Source: Demequina sp. NBRC 110056 (GTDB lineage Bacteria; Actinomycetota; Actinomycetes; Actinomycetales; Demequinaceae). From it: a stretch of DNA of 64,000 bases. How positions within the stretch are numbered: position 1 is the first letter of the stretch; every line of letters starts with the position of its first letter. The translations under genes and the position numbers were made by a program. The notes beneath the pieces are model-generated. The model was given only the letters and a program-made list of their open reading frames with translations. It did no database searches and was not told the DNA's origin. This document shows positions 11,456 through 21,782 of the stretch, one piece after another. The stretch lies in NCBI RefSeq assembly GCF_002090155.1, contig NZ_BBRM01000002.1, forward strand, positions 558,001 to 622,000, in the 5' to 3' direction.

Positions 11456-11469
11456 GCCGATGCGCGGGC
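11456..11469 (+). repeat. GCCGATGCGCGGGC word, intergenic copy
   Basis: Exact 14-base word on the plus strand, extended by TGGGG. It lies between trpC and the DUF2752 gene, 44 bases after an inverted repeat. Confidence 0.6.
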
Positions 11470-11524
11470 TGGGGCCGCACGTACGCTCGACTCCGGAGCG
11501 CGGTCGGTTGAGGGGCGAGATCGA

Positions 11525-11965
11525 CTAGGGCGCCAGGAAGGGCTCGAGCGCCGGGATGTTGCGCACCACCCAGAACAGTCCGAGCACCGCCGGAATCGAG
11601 ATCGCCACCCACATCGGGATATGCGGAGCCGTGCCGCCACGCCACGCGATGCGCAGCCACGACGCCAGCAGCAGGACGCCCGCAGGGACGATGAGCAGCA
11701 CCACGAGGGGGTTCAGAGCGAGGGCGGCCGCCACGTCGCCGTGGGCGAGCTCGTGCACCGCACGCAGGCCACCGCAGCCAGGGCACCAGTGCCCGGTGGT
11801 GGCGAGGAAGATGCAGGACGGGAAGAAGCCCGCCCGGTAGGGGTCGGCGAGCGCCGTGTAGGCGGTGCCGACGGCGAGCACGGCCGAGGCGATGAGCGGC
11901 GCCGCGAGGCGCCGCGGCCGGGACATCGGAGACGTCCCAGCCACCACATCGGCCGTGCTCGTCAC
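11525..11965 (-). CDS. DUF2752 family membrane protein
   Basis: The protein is about 146 aa with three or four hydrophobic segments and the DUF2752 signature [17 protein letters not shown]. The cysteine pair in that motif suggests metal or thiol chemistry, but the function is unknown. The GTG at 11965 lies 7 bases after the stop of the upstream gene and is chosen on spacing. The ATG at 11926 ([16 protein letters not shown]) is an almost equally good start and would give 133 aa. The gene sits between trpE and trpC, so it is probably co-transcribed with tryptophan genes. Confidence 0.82.
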   Translation of the reverse strand: MTSTADVVAGTSPMSRPRRLAAPLIASAVLAVGTAYTALADPYRAGFFPSCIFLATTGHWCPGCGGLRAVHELAHGDVAAALALNPLVVLLIVPAGVLLLASWLRIAWRGGTAPHIPMWVAISIPAVLGLFWVVRNIPALEPFLAP

Positions 11966-11972
11966 GTGGAGA

Positions 11973-12314
11973 TCAGACTCCGGTGGTCGACCACTCGTAG
12001 GTGCCGGTCGCGATGAGGACGGCGTACAGGATGCCACCGAGCACGGAGAGGATCGATCCGATGATTCCGAGGATGAATCCGACGTTGCCGATGTTGCCGT
12101 TGGTCGCGAGACCCTGCTCACCGGCCTCCTTCGACTTCTTGCCGAGGATGATCGCGGGGATACCGGCGAGCAGACCGCAGCAGACGATCGACAGGATGCC
12201 GAGCACGAGCGCCCAGACGCCGAGCTGGTTCTTCTCCTCGCTGCTGCCGCCACCGGGGAACGGCTGGCCGGCCGCGGGGGGCGGCGGCGGAGGGGGCGGG
12301 GTGATGTCGCTCAT
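11973..12314 (-). CDS. proline-rich DUF4190-type membrane protein
   Basis: The 113-aa protein has an N-terminal run of eight prolines (MSDITPPPPPPPPAAGQPFP), a short charged stretch, and two hydrophobic hairpins (LGVWALVLGILSIVCCGLLA and VGFILGIIGSILSVLGGILY). This is the DUF4190 pattern. A strong AAAGGAGAG lies 6 bases before the ATG. It sits inside the trp gene run between trpE and trpC. Function is unknown. The polyproline tail plus membrane anchor suggests a surface or divisome-type adaptor, which is only inference. Confidence 0.8.
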   Translation of the reverse strand: MSDITPPPPPPPPAAGQPFPGGGSSEEKNQLGVWALVLGILSIVCCGLLAGIPAIILGKKSKEAGEQGLATNGNIGNVGFILGIIGSILSVLGGILYAVLIATGTYEWSTTGV

Positions 12315-12359
12315 GCTTCTCTCCTTTGATGTGGGTGAGCGGCCGGGGACTCCCGAGCG

Positions 12360-12596
12360 CTACTGCAAGGGCTGGCCGTGGCCGAGCGCGCGGAGCGACG
12401 CTCCGGCGGCCAGCGCGACGACCGCGAGACCGACGCCGACCCACACCACGGGCCAGACCGGGATGGCGATCCCGATCGACGCGACCAGCGCGGCGATCAT
12501 GAGGCCGATGTTGGTCACCCATGCCGCCGTGGTCTTGCCGTGGTTGGCGTGCGCCTCCTCCGGAAGGTCCTCCGGGGCGATCTCGATGCTCGACAT
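12360..12596 (-). CDS. HGxxPAAW-type small membrane protein
   Basis: The 78-aa protein has two hydrophobic segments and the segment HANHGKTTAAWVTN. It resembles the actinobacterial HGxxPAAW family that is commonly encoded just after trpE, but here the proline of the name-giving motif is replaced. AAGGAGCAACA precedes the ATG. It follows trpE by 30 bases. Function is unknown; the recurrent linkage to trp genes is the only clue. Confidence 0.8.
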   Translation of the reverse strand: MSSIEIAPEDLPEEAHANHGKTTAAWVTNIGLMIAALVASIGIAIPVWPVVWVGVGLAVVALAAGASLRALGHGQPLQ

Positions 12597-12626
12597 TGTT
12601 GCTCCTTGCGTGTCGTGGTGGTCAGT

Positions 12627-14168
12627 CTAGCCAGGCCGCACGGCCGTGAGCCGTGAGGCGAGGCTGATGGCGCGGATCATCGCCGCGGCCTTGTCCTTGG
12701 TCTCCTGGTCCTCGCTCGCCGGAACGGAGTCCGCGACGACGCCGGCGCCCGCCTGCACGTGCGCGACGCCGTTCTCGATGAGCGCGGTGCGGATCGCGAT
12801 GGCCATGTCCATGTCGCCCGCGAAGTCGAAGTAGCCCACCGCTCCGCCGTAGAACGCGCGCCGGGTGGGCTCGATCTCGTCGATCAGCGCGATCGCGCGC
12901 GGCTTGGGCGCGCCCGACAGGGTGCCGGCGGGGAAGGTCGCGGCGAACACGTCGACGGGGCCGTAGGCGGGCTCGAGCTCGCCGACCACCGTCGAGCAGA
13001 TGTGCATGATGTGCGAGTACCGGTTGACCTTCATGAACTCGAGCACCTCGACGGACGTCGGGGCGCACACCTTGACGAGGTCGTTGCGTGCGAGGTCCAC
13101 GAGCATGACGTGCTCGGCGATCTCCTTGGGGTCGGCGAGCAGCTCCTCCTCGAGCGCCTTGTCCTGCTCGGGCGAGGCGCCACGCGGCCGGGATCCCGCG
13201 ATGGGGAACGTCGACACGCGGCCGCGGTGCACGGCCGCGAGCGACTCGGGGCTCGCGCCCACCACCGCGAAGCTGCGACCCAGGTCGTCCTCGAGATGGA
13301 AGCAGTACATGTACGGGCTGGGGTTGAGGGTGCGCAGCACGCGGTACACGTCCAGGGGCGAGGCCTCGGTGTCGAGGTCGAAGCGCTGTGCGGGCACCAT
13401 CTGGAAGACCTCGCCGTCGCGGATCGCTCCCTTGGCGAAGGTGACCATGTCCTCGTACTCGCCGGGCGCGGACCGCTGACGGACCTCCGGCGCAGAGGCG
13501 TCGGGGTCGATCGCGGAGACCTCGCCCGGCACGGCGTCGAGCAGCGCGCGCTCCATAGCCGCGACCCGCTCGACGGCGTCGGCGTAGGCACCCTCGATGC
13601 CGGTCTCCTGGGCGTCAGCGTTGACCGCGTTCGCGATGAGCCACACGGACCCGTCGTGGTGGTCGATGGCCGCGACGTCGGCCGCGAGCAGGAGGTGCGC
13701 ATCCGGCACGTCGATCTCGCGAGGCGCCTTCTGGGGCAGCGTGGGCTCCCACTGGCGCACGATGTCCCAGCCCATGACCCCCACCAGCCCGCCGGTGAGC
13801 GGGGGCAGGCCGGGGATCGGCTCGGACTGGAGCTCGCGCAGCGTCGCGCGGATGACCTCGAGCGGCGCCCCGTCGGCGAGGCCCACGGGCACGTCACCCG
13901 ACCACCGCGCCTCGTCGCCGTCGATGGTGAGCGCCGCGCGGGAGCGCACGCCCACGAAGGAGTAGCGGCCGCGCGAGCCGTCGGGCTCGGCGGACTCGAG
14001 GATGAAGGTGCCCGGCCGCTCCCCCGCCAGGGCGCGGTAGACCGCGACCGGGGTCAGCGCATCGGCGAGCACGCGGCGCACCACGGGCACGACGCGTCGC
14101 GTCGCGCCATACGCGACGAACTGCTCGAGGGTCGGCCAGGTCTCGCCCCACTGGACGGTCACGGTCAT
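12627..14168 (-). CDS. trpE: anthranilate synthase component I
   Basis: TrpE converts chorismate to anthranilate using ammonia from a glutamine amidotransferase subunit not present in this window. The 513-aa protein has the feedback-inhibition segment [17 protein letters not shown] near residues 54-70 and the chorismate-binding core. That core includes [36 protein letters not shown] and the C-terminal [20 protein letters not shown]. Its ATG overlaps the hisI stop as ATGA, so histidine and tryptophan genes are translationally linked here. Confidence 0.97.
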   Translation of the reverse strand: MTVTVQWGETWPTLEQFVAYGATRRVVPVVRRVLADALTPVAVYRALAGERPGTFILESAEPDGSRGRYSFVGVRSRAALTIDGDEARWSGDVPVGLADGAPLEVIRATLRELQSEPIPGLPPLTGGLVGVMGWDIVRQWEPTLPQKAPREIDVPDAHLLLAADVAAIDHHDGSVWLIANAVNADAQETGIEGAYADAVERVAAMERALLDAVPGEVSAIDPDASAPEVRQRSAPGEYEDMVTFAKGAIRDGEVFQMVPAQRFDLDTEASPLDVYRVLRTLNPSPYMYCFHLEDDLGRSFAVVGASPESLAAVHRGRVSTFPIAGSRPRGASPEQDKALEEELLADPKEIAEHVMLVDLARNDLVKVCAPTSVEVLEFMKVNRYSHIMHICSTVVGELEPAYGPVDVFAATFPAGTLSGAPKPRAIALIDEIEPTRRAFYGGAVGYFDFAGDMDMAIAIRTALIENGVAHVQAGAGVVADSVPASEDQETKDKAAAMIRAISLASRLTAVRPG

Positions 14169-14566
14169 GACTGGCCGGCCCCCGCATCGGCGCTGCTACC
14201 GTCGCCCGCGAGGCCGTCGGCGTCGACGGCACCCAGGTCGCCGCCCGCGTCGAAGCACGACCGCTCGCCGGAGTGGCACGCGGGACCCACCTGGGTCACC
14301 GTGACGAGCAGCGCGTCGCCGTCGCAGTCGATCTCCACGGCGTGGACGTGCTGGACGTGTCCCGACGTGTCGCCCTTGCGCCACAGCTCGCCGCGCGAGC
14401 GGCTCCAGTAGACCGCCCGTCCGGTCGTCAGGGTCTGGTGCAGGGCCTCGTCGTTCATCCACGCGACCATGAGGACGTCGCGCGTGTCGCGATCCTGGAC
14501 CACGGCGCACACGAGCCCGTCAGGAGTGCGCTTGAGGCGCGCGGCGACGGTGTCGTTCAGCGGCAT
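14165..14566 (-). CDS. hisI: phosphoribosyl-AMP cyclohydrolase
   Basis: HisI opens the purine ring of phosphoribosyl-AMP in histidine synthesis. The ATG at 14566 ([14 protein letters not shown]) is chosen because AAGGATGAGCCC precedes it. Core motifs are [25 protein letters not shown], and the metal ligands in [13 protein letters not shown] and CHSGERSCF. The last 25 residues ([20 protein letters not shown] and so on) extend past the usual end of the family. They include the GCCGATGCG word read as Ala-Asp-Ala. The frame is intact, so this is a tail rather than damage. trpE follows with a 4-base overlap. Confidence 0.95.
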   Translation of the reverse strand: MPLNDTVAARLKRTPDGLVCAVVQDRDTRDVLMVAWMNDEALHQTLTTGRAVYWSRSRGELWRKGDTSGHVQHVHAVEIDCDGDALLVTVTQVGPACHSGERSCFDAGGDLGAVDADGLAGDGSSADAGAGQS

Positions 14567-14627
14567 GGGCTCATCCTTCCAGATCGCGGCCACGTCTCGC
14601 GTCGCCCCGCTCGCGTGACGGCGGAGG

Positions 14628-14641
14628 GCCGATGCGCGGAC
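14628..14641 (+). repeat. GCCGATGCGCGGAC word, intergenic copy
   Basis: One-base variant of the recurrent word, preceded by GGAGG and followed by TGGGG as in the copy at 11456. It lies in the 108-base gap between hisI and the ABC exporter genes. Confidence 0.55.
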
Positions 14642-14674
14642 TGGGGTGGGCTCGCCCCCGCGGCTGGGTCGGGG

Positions 14675-16480
14675 CTAGTCCCTCGTCTGCGAGACCCACG
14701 CGGCGTACAGGGACGCGTAGGTGCCACCGGCGGCGACGAGGTCGCGGTGGGGACCGACCTCGATGAGCTCGCCCTGCTCCATGACCGCGACGAGGTCGGC
14801 GCGCTCGGCGGTCGACAGGCGGTGCGCGATGACGACCGCGGTGCGGCCCTGCATGAGCCCCTCGAGCGCGCGCGAGATGCGCACTTCCGTGGCGGGGTCG
14901 ACCGCGGAGGTCGCCTCGTCGAGGATCAGCAGGTCCGGGTCGCGCAGATAGGCCCGCGCGATCGACACCAGCTGGCGCTCGCCGGCGCTGAGCAGCTCGC
15001 CGCGCGGCCCCACGTGGGTGTCGAGGCCCTGCGGCAGCGCGTCGATCCAGGCGTCCAGCCCGAGCGACTCGAACGCGGCGAGAGCGCGGTGCTCGAGGTC
15101 GTCGGCCGAGGCGTCGGGGATGGCGTAGGCGAGGTTGCTGCGGATCGACCCGTCGAAGAGGAAGCCCTCCTGCGGCACGACGGCGATGGACCGACGCAGC
15201 GAGTCCATGGGCACCTCGCGCAGGTCGACGCCGCCGACCCTCACGAGCCCCTCGGTCGGGTCGAAGAAGCGGGACATGAGGCGCGCCAGCGAGGTCTTCC
15301 CCGAGCCCGTCTGGCCCACGAGCGCGATGCGCTTGCCCGCGGGCACCGCCAGGTCGACGCCCTTGAGCACCTCGGGACCGCCGGGGTACGTCAGGCGGAT
15401 GCCCTGCATGTCGAGCTCGCCGTGGCCGTGCGGGATGGGGGTGCCGTCCGCGCCGGGATCGGCGATGGTGACCTCCTCGTCGACCAGCTCGAGGACGCGA
15501 CGCCAGCCCACGACGGCGCGCTGCATCTCCGCGAGCATCTCGATGATCCACATCAGCGGGCCGGCGAACATGTAGACCAGGAACGCGAAGGCGACCACGG
15601 TGCCGACGGTGAGGTCGCCGCGCAGCGCGAGCGCGGTGCCGCCGATGAGCGCGAGCCCCGTCGCGAGGGACTGACCGATGACCGTCGAGGAGAAGTTCAG
15701 CGAGGCGAGGATCGACGCCTTGCGCTCGGCGCGCAGGATGTCGTCGATGTCGGCGTTCAGCTGGTCGCGCATGCGCTGCTGCACGCCGTAAGAGCGAATG
15801 GTCGCGACGCCGACGATCTGCTCGGAGGTGCGGCCCAGCAGGTCCGCCATCTTCGAGCGCACGCCCTGGAACGCGCGGCGCACGCGCGGCTGGATCCACA
15901 GCAGCGAGAACACCATCGGCAGGAACGCCAGCAGCACGAGCAGCGACAGCTGCCACGAGTACGCGAGCATCACCATGAACACCGCGGCGGACTCGAGCGC
16001 GGAGATGATCATCGCCGCTCCCGTCCACTGCATGAGGTCGCGCATGGTCTCGACGTCGCCGGTCACGCGCGAGACGTAGCGGCCGCGCTGCTCCTCGTTC
16101 TGGGTGAGGACGCTGAGCTCGTGCACCTTGCCGAACGCGCGGATGCGGAGCGTCGCGAGGCCCTTCTCGGCGGCGGACACCATCCGCACGCGCACCCGCC
16201 AGGCGAGCACCGCGGCGAGGATGAGCACTCCCGCGCCGGCCAGCGCGTAGCGCAGCACGACCTCGACGTCGACGCCTCCGGGGGCCAGCAGCCCCTCGTC
16301 CGTGACGCGCTGCGTAAGGAACGGCACGGCCGCTCGCCCGCACGCCGCGAGGGCGGCGAGGATCAAGGTCACGACCAGGCCCGCCCGGAACTCGGGGCTC
16401 ACCTGGAGGCCGCGACGGAACATGTGCCGCACCGACATCTCGTCGCCCGACTGCGGGCGAGCCTGCTGCGCGCCGGTCAT
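14675..16480 (-). CDS. ABC exporter half-transporter, catalytically canonical subunit
   Basis: The 601-aa fusion has six transmembrane segments (about residues 30-320) and an ATPase domain. Walker A is GQTGSGKT (389-396), Walker B ends LLILDEATSAVD with catalytic Glu522, and the switch histidine is His553 in IAHRLST. Its signature is LSAGE (498-502) rather than LSGGQ. The start overlaps the partner gene by 4 bases. Canonical Walker B and H residues here, with defects in the partner, fit an asymmetric heterodimer of the TM287/288 or BmrCD type. The substrate (drug, lipid or peptide) cannot be told from sequence. Confidence 0.92.
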   Translation of the reverse strand: MTGAQQARPQSGDEMSVRHMFRRGLQVSPEFRAGLVVTLILAALAACGRAAVPFLTQRVTDEGLLAPGGVDVEVVLRYALAGAGVLILAAVLAWRVRVRMVSAAEKGLATLRIRAFGKVHELSVLTQNEEQRGRYVSRVTGDVETMRDLMQWTGAAMIISALESAAVFMVMLAYSWQLSLLVLLAFLPMVFSLLWIQPRVRRAFQGVRSKMADLLGRTSEQIVGVATIRSYGVQQRMRDQLNADIDDILRAERKASILASLNFSSTVIGQSLATGLALIGGTALALRGDLTVGTVVAFAFLVYMFAGPLMWIIEMLAEMQRAVVGWRRVLELVDEEVTIADPGADGTPIPHGHGELDMQGIRLTYPGGPEVLKGVDLAVPAGKRIALVGQTGSGKTSLARLMSRFFDPTEGLVRVGGVDLREVPMDSLRRSIAVVPQEGFLFDGSIRSNLAYAIPDASADDLEHRALAAFESLGLDAWIDALPQGLDTHVGPRGELLSAGERQLVSIARAYLRDPDLLILDEATSAVDPATEVRISRALEGLMQGRTAVVIAHRLSTAERADLVAVMEQGELIEVGPHRDLVAAGGTYASLYAAWVSQTRD

Positions 16481-18348
16481 CCGACGTACCCCGCTTCCTC
16501 CTCGGCCTGGCGGCGCGAGTCCTCCTCGTACGCGAGCACGAGCTCGCGGTAGCCGCGGTCGCGCTCGAGCAGCTCGGCGTGGGCGCCGGCGTCCACGACG
16601 CTGCCGGAGTCGACGTGCACGACGTGGTCGGCGAGCATGATGGACGCGAGGCGGTACGCGATGATCAGCACCGTCGGGCCCTGGCCGTCCGCGCTCAGGC
16701 CGCGCAGGATCTCCTGCTCGACGCGGGGGTCGACCGCGGATGTGGCGTCATCGAGGACCAGCACCCGGGGGCGGCGCACGAGCGCGCGCGCGAGCGCGAG
16801 GCGCTGGCGCTGGCCGCCCGAGAGGTTCATGCCGCGCTCGGCGAGCACGGCGTCGAGGCCCGTCGCCTCGCCCCTGCCCACGCCGCGCACCACGTCGGTG
16901 ATGCTCGCCTGCTCGAGCGCGGTCCAGACGGCGTCGTCGTCGTAGTCCTCGCCGAGCGTCACGTTGTCGCGGACCGTGCCGGCGAAGACGAAGGCCGTCT
17001 GCGGCACGAGCGCGACGTGGCCGCCCAGCGCGGCGATGGTCTCCATGTCGACGTCGTCGAGGGTGATCGCCCCCTGCACGGGGTGCGCGAGGCGCGCGGC
17101 GGCGAGCGCCACGGTGGTCTTGCCGGCACCGGTCGCGCCGACGAGGGCGGTGACCGTGCCCGGCTCGAGGGTCAGCGACACGTCGCGGAGGATGACCGCG
17201 AGGCCGCCGTCGCCGTCGTCGGCCCCGATGTCGGCGCCGGAGAAGCGCACCGCACCGGCACCGTCGCGAGGCACCTCGCGGTGGCCGGGCTCGTCGACCT
17301 CGGTGGCGGCCTGCGCGATCTCGCCCACGCGGCGGAACGCGACGAGCGCCTGCGGCATCTGGCCCAGCACCCAGCCGAGGCCGCGGATCGGCACCGCGAG
17401 CAGGGTCACGAGGTAGATCGCGGACACGACGTTGCCGACGGTGACCGCGCCCGCCTCGGCGCGCAGCGCGCCCACGATCATCAGCGCGACGGACCCCAGG
17501 GGCACGATGAGGTCCATGAGCGGCTCGAACCACGCGCTCGTGCGGCCCACCCGGATGTCGGCGTCGCGCAGGCCCGTCACGGCCGTCGAGAACCGGTCGG
17601 TCTCGCGCTGCTCGGCGCCCAAGGCCTTGACGACCGTGCCGCCCTCGAAGCTCTCGTGGGCGATGGTCGACACGTCGGCGCGCAGCGACTGACCGAGGTC
17701 CCACCGCGGGGTGATGACCTTCTCGTAGGCGAGGTTGATCGCGAAGATGATGGGCACGACGGCCAGGCCCGTCACGGCCAGCCACGGGTCCATGCGCCAC
17801 ATCGACCAGCCGGCGGCGAACATCATGACGAACGAGCCCACCGTGAAGGCGAACGGGTGCAGGGTGTTGGTGGCGCTCTCCGAGTCCGAAGACATCGCGG
17901 ACAGGATGCGACCCGAGGGGTTCGCCCGGTGCCACCCGAGCGGGAGGCTGGCGAGCGCATCGGCCACCACGCGGCGGTGCCGCGCGCCAACGCCCGCGAC
18001 GGCGATGCCCTGCACGCCGCGGCGCAGCCCCACGAGGACGGCGTTGAGGATGCCGATGAGGAGGAACGCGCCGCCGGCGAGCATGATCGCCTCGAGCGGG
18101 TCCTGCGTGATCTCGCCCCAGATCCCCTGGATCTCCTCGCCCGCCACCCCGGGGATCACGACGTCGTCGGTGATCTCGCCGAGCAGCGTGCCGAAGATGA
18201 CGGTGAGGATCGAGAACACCGCGGCGGCGGCGATGGCGAAGACGAAGCGCCAGCGCTCGGTCCTCACGGCGTGCCGGAGCAGCTGGAACGCCTTGCGGTT
18301 GAAGGACCCGCTCAGGCGGTAGTCGTCGGCCCTGGTGGACCCGCTCAT
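16477..18348 (-). CDS. ABC exporter half-transporter, degenerate-site subunit
   Basis: The 623-aa fusion has six membrane segments and an ATPase domain with Walker A GATGAGKT (404-411) and signature LSGGQ (509-513). The catalytic glutamate position is Asp534 ([12 protein letters not shown]) and the switch histidine is replaced by Tyr565 (IIAYRLAS). These are the hallmarks of the non-hydrolysing subunit of a heterodimeric exporter. Its intact LSGGQ would complete the working site formed with the partner's Walker motifs. It follows hisF with a 4-base overlap and precedes the partner with another. Confidence 0.92.
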   Translation of the reverse strand: MSGSTRADDYRLSGSFNRKAFQLLRHAVRTERWRFVFAIAAAAVFSILTVIFGTLLGEITDDVVIPGVAGEEIQGIWGEITQDPLEAIMLAGGAFLLIGILNAVLVGLRRGVQGIAVAGVGARHRRVVADALASLPLGWHRANPSGRILSAMSSDSESATNTLHPFAFTVGSFVMMFAAGWSMWRMDPWLAVTGLAVVPIIFAINLAYEKVITPRWDLGQSLRADVSTIAHESFEGGTVVKALGAEQRETDRFSTAVTGLRDADIRVGRTSAWFEPLMDLIVPLGSVALMIVGALRAEAGAVTVGNVVSAIYLVTLLAVPIRGLGWVLGQMPQALVAFRRVGEIAQAATEVDEPGHREVPRDGAGAVRFSGADIGADDGDGGLAVILRDVSLTLEPGTVTALVGATGAGKTTVALAAARLAHPVQGAITLDDVDMETIAALGGHVALVPQTAFVFAGTVRDNVTLGEDYDDDAVWTALEQASITDVVRGVGRGEATGLDAVLAERGMNLSGGQRQRLALARALVRRPRVLVLDDATSAVDPRVEQEILRGLSADGQGPTVLIIAYRLASIMLADHVVHVDSGSVVDAGAHAELLERDRGYRELVLAYEEDSRRQAEEEAGYVG

Positions 18349-19115
18349 CGAACCTCGATTCCCGCGGAGCGCATGGCCTCCTTGACCTCACCGATGCTGA
18401 GGGTGCCGAAGTGGAACACGCTCGCGGCGAGCACCGCGTCGGCTCCCGCCTGCGCGGCCTCGACGAAGTGCTGGGCGGTGCCGGCGCCTCCCGAGGCGAT
18501 GAGCGGGATCGACACCACGGCGCGCACGTCGCGGATCATCTCGAGGTCGAAGCCTCCCGTCGTGCCGTCGGCGTCCATCGAGTTCAGCAGGATCTCGCCG
18601 GCGCCGAGCTCCGCCCCGCGTCGGGCCCACTCGACGGCGTCGATGCCGGTGCCCTTCTTGCCGCCATGGGTGGTGACCTCGAAGCCGGACTCGGTGACGG
18701 TGTCGGGTCCGCACCGGCGCGCGTCCACGGACAGCACGAGCACCTGGGAGCCGAAGCGCTGGGCGATCTCGCGGATGAGCTCGGGACGCTCGATGGCCGC
18801 CGTGTTCACGCCCACCTTGTCCGCGCCGGAGCGCAGCAGTCGGTCGACGTCCTCGGGGCTGCGCACGCCGCCTCCGACGGTGAGCGGGACGAAGACGGTG
18901 TCGGCCGTGCGACCCACCACGTCGTAGGTGGTGTCGCGGCCGTCGCTCGACGCCGTGACGTCGAGGAACGTCACCTCGTCGGCGCCCGCAGCGCCGTACT
19001 CTCGCGCGAGCTCGACGGGGTCGCCCGCGTCGCGCAGCTCCTTGAAGTTCACGCCCTTGACCACGCGTCCGGCGTCGACGTCGAGGCAGGGGATCACCCG
19101 CACCGCAGCACCCAT
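18345..19115 (-). CDS. hisF: imidazole glycerol phosphate synthase, cyclase subunit
   Basis: HisF is the TIM-barrel subunit that forms imidazole glycerol phosphate and AICAR from PRFAR using ammonia from HisH. From the ATG at 19115, [21 protein letters not shown] contains the catalytic Asp of CLDVD. Both half-barrel phosphate sites are seen (LTVGGGVRS and IASGGAG), as is the second catalytic Asp segment NSMDADGT. The 256-aa length is normal. The start overlaps the FKBP gene stop (TGATG), and the stop overlaps the ABC exporter start. Confidence 0.96.
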   Translation of the reverse strand: MGAAVRVIPCLDVDAGRVVKGVNFKELRDAGDPVELAREYGAAGADEVTFLDVTASSDGRDTTYDVVGRTADTVFVPLTVGGGVRSPEDVDRLLRSGADKVGVNTAAIERPELIREIAQRFGSQVLVLSVDARRCGPDTVTESGFEVTTHGGKKGTGIDAVEWARRGAELGAGEILLNSMDADGTTGGFDLEMIRDVRAVVSIPLIASGGAGTAQHFVEAAQAGADAVLAASVFHFGTLSIGEVKEAMRSAGIEVR

Positions 19116-20056
19116 CACGCCTCCGGATTCCACACGTCGAGGATGTCGACGACGAAGATCATCGTGCCCTGCGCGGGGTAGCCCAGCGCGGGCGGCACCA
19201 CCATCATCACGCGCGAGCCCTGGGTCTGGTCGAGCAGGCCCTGCTGGAGGCCCGGCACCGCGGACACCTCGTCCATGTCGACGAGCAGCGGCTCGCGCTC
19301 CGCGGGCCACGACGAGTCGAACACGTCGCCCGCCTTCCACTGCTCCCCCGCCTCGAGCCCGGCGTCCTCGTCCGCGGGGCTGTCGGAGAAGTACACGATC
19401 GAGTAGTTCGCGAGCACCTGCGAGGCCGCCGTGATCTGCGGGCCGGAGCCGCGCACGAGCGTCGCGGTCTGGAGGTCTGCCGGCGCCACGGCGTCGTCGG
19501 GCACCGAGACCTCCGGGGTGCCGTCCTCGAGCGTCGTGACCGTCGGCATGCCCTCGGGGGTGTCGACCGGCTCGCCCACGGGGCCCGTCGGGAGCACGTC
19601 GACCACCATCGCGATGGGCTCGCTCTCGGCGACGCCCTCGCCAGGGGGCGTCACCACGAGGACGCGGCCGCCGACGTGGACGCCCTGCAGCGCCTCGTAC
19701 ATGCCGTCGCCGATGATCTCGGGCGCCAGCAGGAACGACGTGGGGGTGCCGTCGAAGGTGTTGATGATCACGGTGCCGTCGACGAGGGACTCGCCGTAGA
19801 TGTCGAGGAGCAGCGACTGGCCGTCGACGAGCAGGTCGCCGTCGCCCTCCCACAGCACCCGGGTCTCCTCCTCGCTGTAGTCGAGGCCGGGCACGAACTC
19901 GATGTCGGGAGCGAGGGTCTCGGACTGCGTCACGGTGATGGCGTCGATGCCCGCGGACGGCGACACGCTCGCGTCCGTCTCGTCCGGCTCGCTCGTGCAC
20001 GCCGCGAGGGCCAGCGCACCGGCGCAGGCGGCAGCGAGCATGGCGAGACGACGCAT
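19115..20056 (-). CDS. FKBP-type peptidyl-prolyl isomerase lipoprotein
   Basis: The 313-aa protein starts with a lipoprotein signal ([20 protein letters not shown], lipobox LAAC). It contains two FKBP-like modules, and the C-terminal one ([16 protein letters not shown] start, then [21 protein letters not shown] and a final FVVDILDV) is the clearer. It probably acts as an isomerase or chaperone on the outer face of the membrane. GAAAGGGG precedes the ATG. It lies 32 bases after pafA, a position where many actinobacteria also carry an FKBP gene. hisF follows with a one-base overlap. Confidence 0.88.
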   Translation of the reverse strand: MRRLAMLAAACAGALALAACTSEPDETDASVSPSAGIDAITVTQSETLAPDIEFVPGLDYSEEETRVLWEGDGDLLVDGQSLLLDIYGESLVDGTVIINTFDGTPTSFLLAPEIIGDGMYEALQGVHVGGRVLVVTPPGEGVAESEPIAMVVDVLPTGPVGEPVDTPEGMPTVTTLEDGTPEVSVPDDAVAPADLQTATLVRGSGPQITAASQVLANYSIVYFSDSPADEDAGLEAGEQWKAGDVFDSSWPAEREPLLVDMDEVSAVPGLQQGLLDQTQGSRVMMVVPPALGYPAQGTMIFVVDILDVWNPEA

Positions 20057-20088
20057 GGGTGCCCCTTTCGAGACGGGAGGGAGTGGGT

Positions 20089-21525
20089 TCAGTCTACTGC
20101 CGGGGCGGAGCCGTCGAGCGCCTCGAGCAGGCTGTCGACGCGCTCGTCGGTGGCCCGGAACGGGTCCTTCAGGAGGATGGTCCGCTTGGCGCCGCCGGCC
20201 AGCTTGAGGTGCACCCAGTCCACGGTGAAGTCCTGGCCCGACGCGAGGGCCGCGGTGACGAAGCGGCCCCGCAGCGCGGCCCTGGTCGTGGCCGGCGGCT
20301 CCGTGCGCGCGGCCTCGATCTGCGCATCCGACACCACCGTGGCAGCCAGCCCGTCGCGCACGAGCCGGTGGAACAGCCCCCGGGTCGGCGAGATGTCGTG
20401 GTAGGCGAGCTCCAGGCGCGCGAGCCGGGGGTCGTCGAGGCGGCAGTCGAGCCGGTCGCGATAGCGCTCGATGAGCCGATGCTTGATCGCCCAATCCACC
20501 TCGGTGTCGACCAGCGTCGGGTCCTGCGTGCGCACGGCGTCGATGCCGCGCTGCCACAGGTCGAGGATGCGCTCGACCTCGTCGGTGCGCTCGATCAGGT
20601 CACCCACGTGCGAGCGCACGACGTCGAGGTACGTCTGCTGGACCTGGACGGCGGTGAGCTCGCGTCCGTCGGCGAGCTCGACGGTCGCCGCGCCCGTGAG
20701 GTCGTGGGCGACGTCGCGGATCGCCTGCATCTCCTTGGCGAGCGTGAGGTCGGGCAGCGGGATGCGCGCCTCCATGAGCCGCAGCAGGAGGTCCGTCGCG
20801 CCCACCTTGAGCAGCGTCGTGGTCTCCGACATCGACGAGTCGCCGACGATGACGTGCATGCGGCGGTAAAGCTCGGCGTTCGCGTGAGGCTCGTCGCGGG
20901 TGTTGATCATGGGCCGCGAGCGCGTGGTCGCGGAGCTCATGCCCTCCCACATGTGGTCGGCGCGCGACGAGAAGCTGAAGTGCGCACCCGCGGGAGTGCG
21001 CGTGATGGTCCCGGCGCCGGTGACGATCTGGCGGGTGACGAGGAACGGCAGCAGCGCCGAGGCGAACGCGCGGAAGTCGGCGCGCCGGCGCACCAGGTAG
21101 TTCTCGTGGCACCCGTAGCTGTTGCCCGCCGAGTCGACGTTGTTCTTGTACAGGTGGATCGAGCCCTCGACCCCCGCGTCGGCGAGCCGTCGCTCGCCCT
21201 CGGCGACGAGGTCGTGGACGATGCGCTCCCCCGCCTTGTCCGACGCGATGAGGTCGGTGAGGCTGTCGCACTCCGCCGTCGCGTACTCGGGGTGCGCGCC
21301 CACGTCGATGTACAGCCGCGACGCGTTCGGCAGGAACACGTTCGACGACCGGCCCCACTGCACCACCGAGTGGAAGAGGTGCCCGGCGACCTCCTCGGGC
21401 GTCACGGCGCGCGCGTTGGGCGCGTCCAGGTGCAGGCCGAACTCGGTCTCGAGCCCAAAGATCCGTCGCTCGGACGGGACCTCGAGCGGCGGCGGGACGT
21501 CGGCGGAGATCCCGCCAGGCAGCAC
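20089..21525 (-). CDS. pafA: Pup-protein ligase
   Basis: PafA uses ATP to join the C-terminal glutamate of deamidated Pup to lysines of target proteins. The GTG at 21525 is taken as start, 8 bases after the pup stop. This gives a 478-aa protein with [15 protein letters not shown] at the ATP/Mg site (Glu26), the catalytic aspartate segment [16 protein letters not shown] (Asp74), and the conserved blocks [19 protein letters not shown] and [20 protein letters not shown]. The C-terminal small domain is present. In mycobacteria prcB and prcA lie between pup and pafA. Here nothing does. Confidence 0.95.
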   Translation of the reverse strand: MLPGGISADVPPPLEVPSERRIFGLETEFGLHLDAPNARAVTPEEVAGHLFHSVVQWGRSSNVFLPNASRLYIDVGAHPEYATAECDSLTDLIASDKAGERIVHDLVAEGERRLADAGVEGSIHLYKNNVDSAGNSYGCHENYLVRRRADFRAFASALLPFLVTRQIVTGAGTITRTPAGAHFSFSSRADHMWEGMSSATTRSRPMINTRDEPHANAELYRRMHVIVGDSSMSETTTLLKVGATDLLLRLMEARIPLPDLTLAKEMQAIRDVAHDLTGAATVELADGRELTAVQVQQTYLDVVRSHVGDLIERTDEVERILDLWQRGIDAVRTQDPTLVDTEVDWAIKHRLIERYRDRLDCRLDDPRLARLELAYHDISPTRGLFHRLVRDGLAATVVSDAQIEAARTEPPATTRAALRGRFVTAALASGQDFTVDWVHLKLAGGAKRTILLKDPFRATDERVDSLLEALDGSAPAVD

Positions 21526-21533
21526 GGACGCGG

Positions 21534-21719
21534 CTACTGCCCGCCCTTCTGGACGAAGGAGCGCACGAACTGCTCGGCGTTGACCTGCAGCGAGTCGTCG
21601 ATCTCGTCGAGGAGGCTGTCGAGCGCGTCGGTGCTCTCCGCCTTCGCGCCGCCCGGCGTGGGCTCGGGCGCGGGCGCGTCGTCCTCGTACGGCTGGCCGG
21701 AGGCGTGGGTCTGAGGCAT
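21534..21719 (-). CDS. pup: prokaryotic ubiquitin-like protein Pup
   Basis: The 61-aa protein is acidic and mostly disordered. It has the helical ARC-binding stretch (about residues 30-50, DALDSLLDEIDDSLQVNAEQ) and ends FVRSFVQKGGQ. The terminal glutamine means it must be deamidated by Dop before PafA can use it. TAGACT lies 6 bases before the ATG, so the mRNA is probably leaderless and pup-pafA has its own promoter. Unlike mycobacterial loci, a 262-base gap with an inverted repeat separates it from dop. Confidence 0.97.
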   Translation of the reverse strand: MPQTHASGQPYEDDAPAPEPTPGGAKAESTDALDSLLDEIDDSLQVNAEQFVRSFVQKGGQ

Positions 21720-21725
21720 GCCTCG

Positions 21726-21731
21726 AGTCTA
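21726..21731 (-). promoter_or_regulatory. -10 box of leaderless pup transcript
   Basis: TAGACT ends 6 bases before the pup ATG, placing the transcript start at or next to the start codon. Confidence 0.6.
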
Positions 21732-21782
21732 GCCCCGCGGCCCGGGGCCACACCCCTGCGGGCTGGCGCCCCGCTCTCGACT

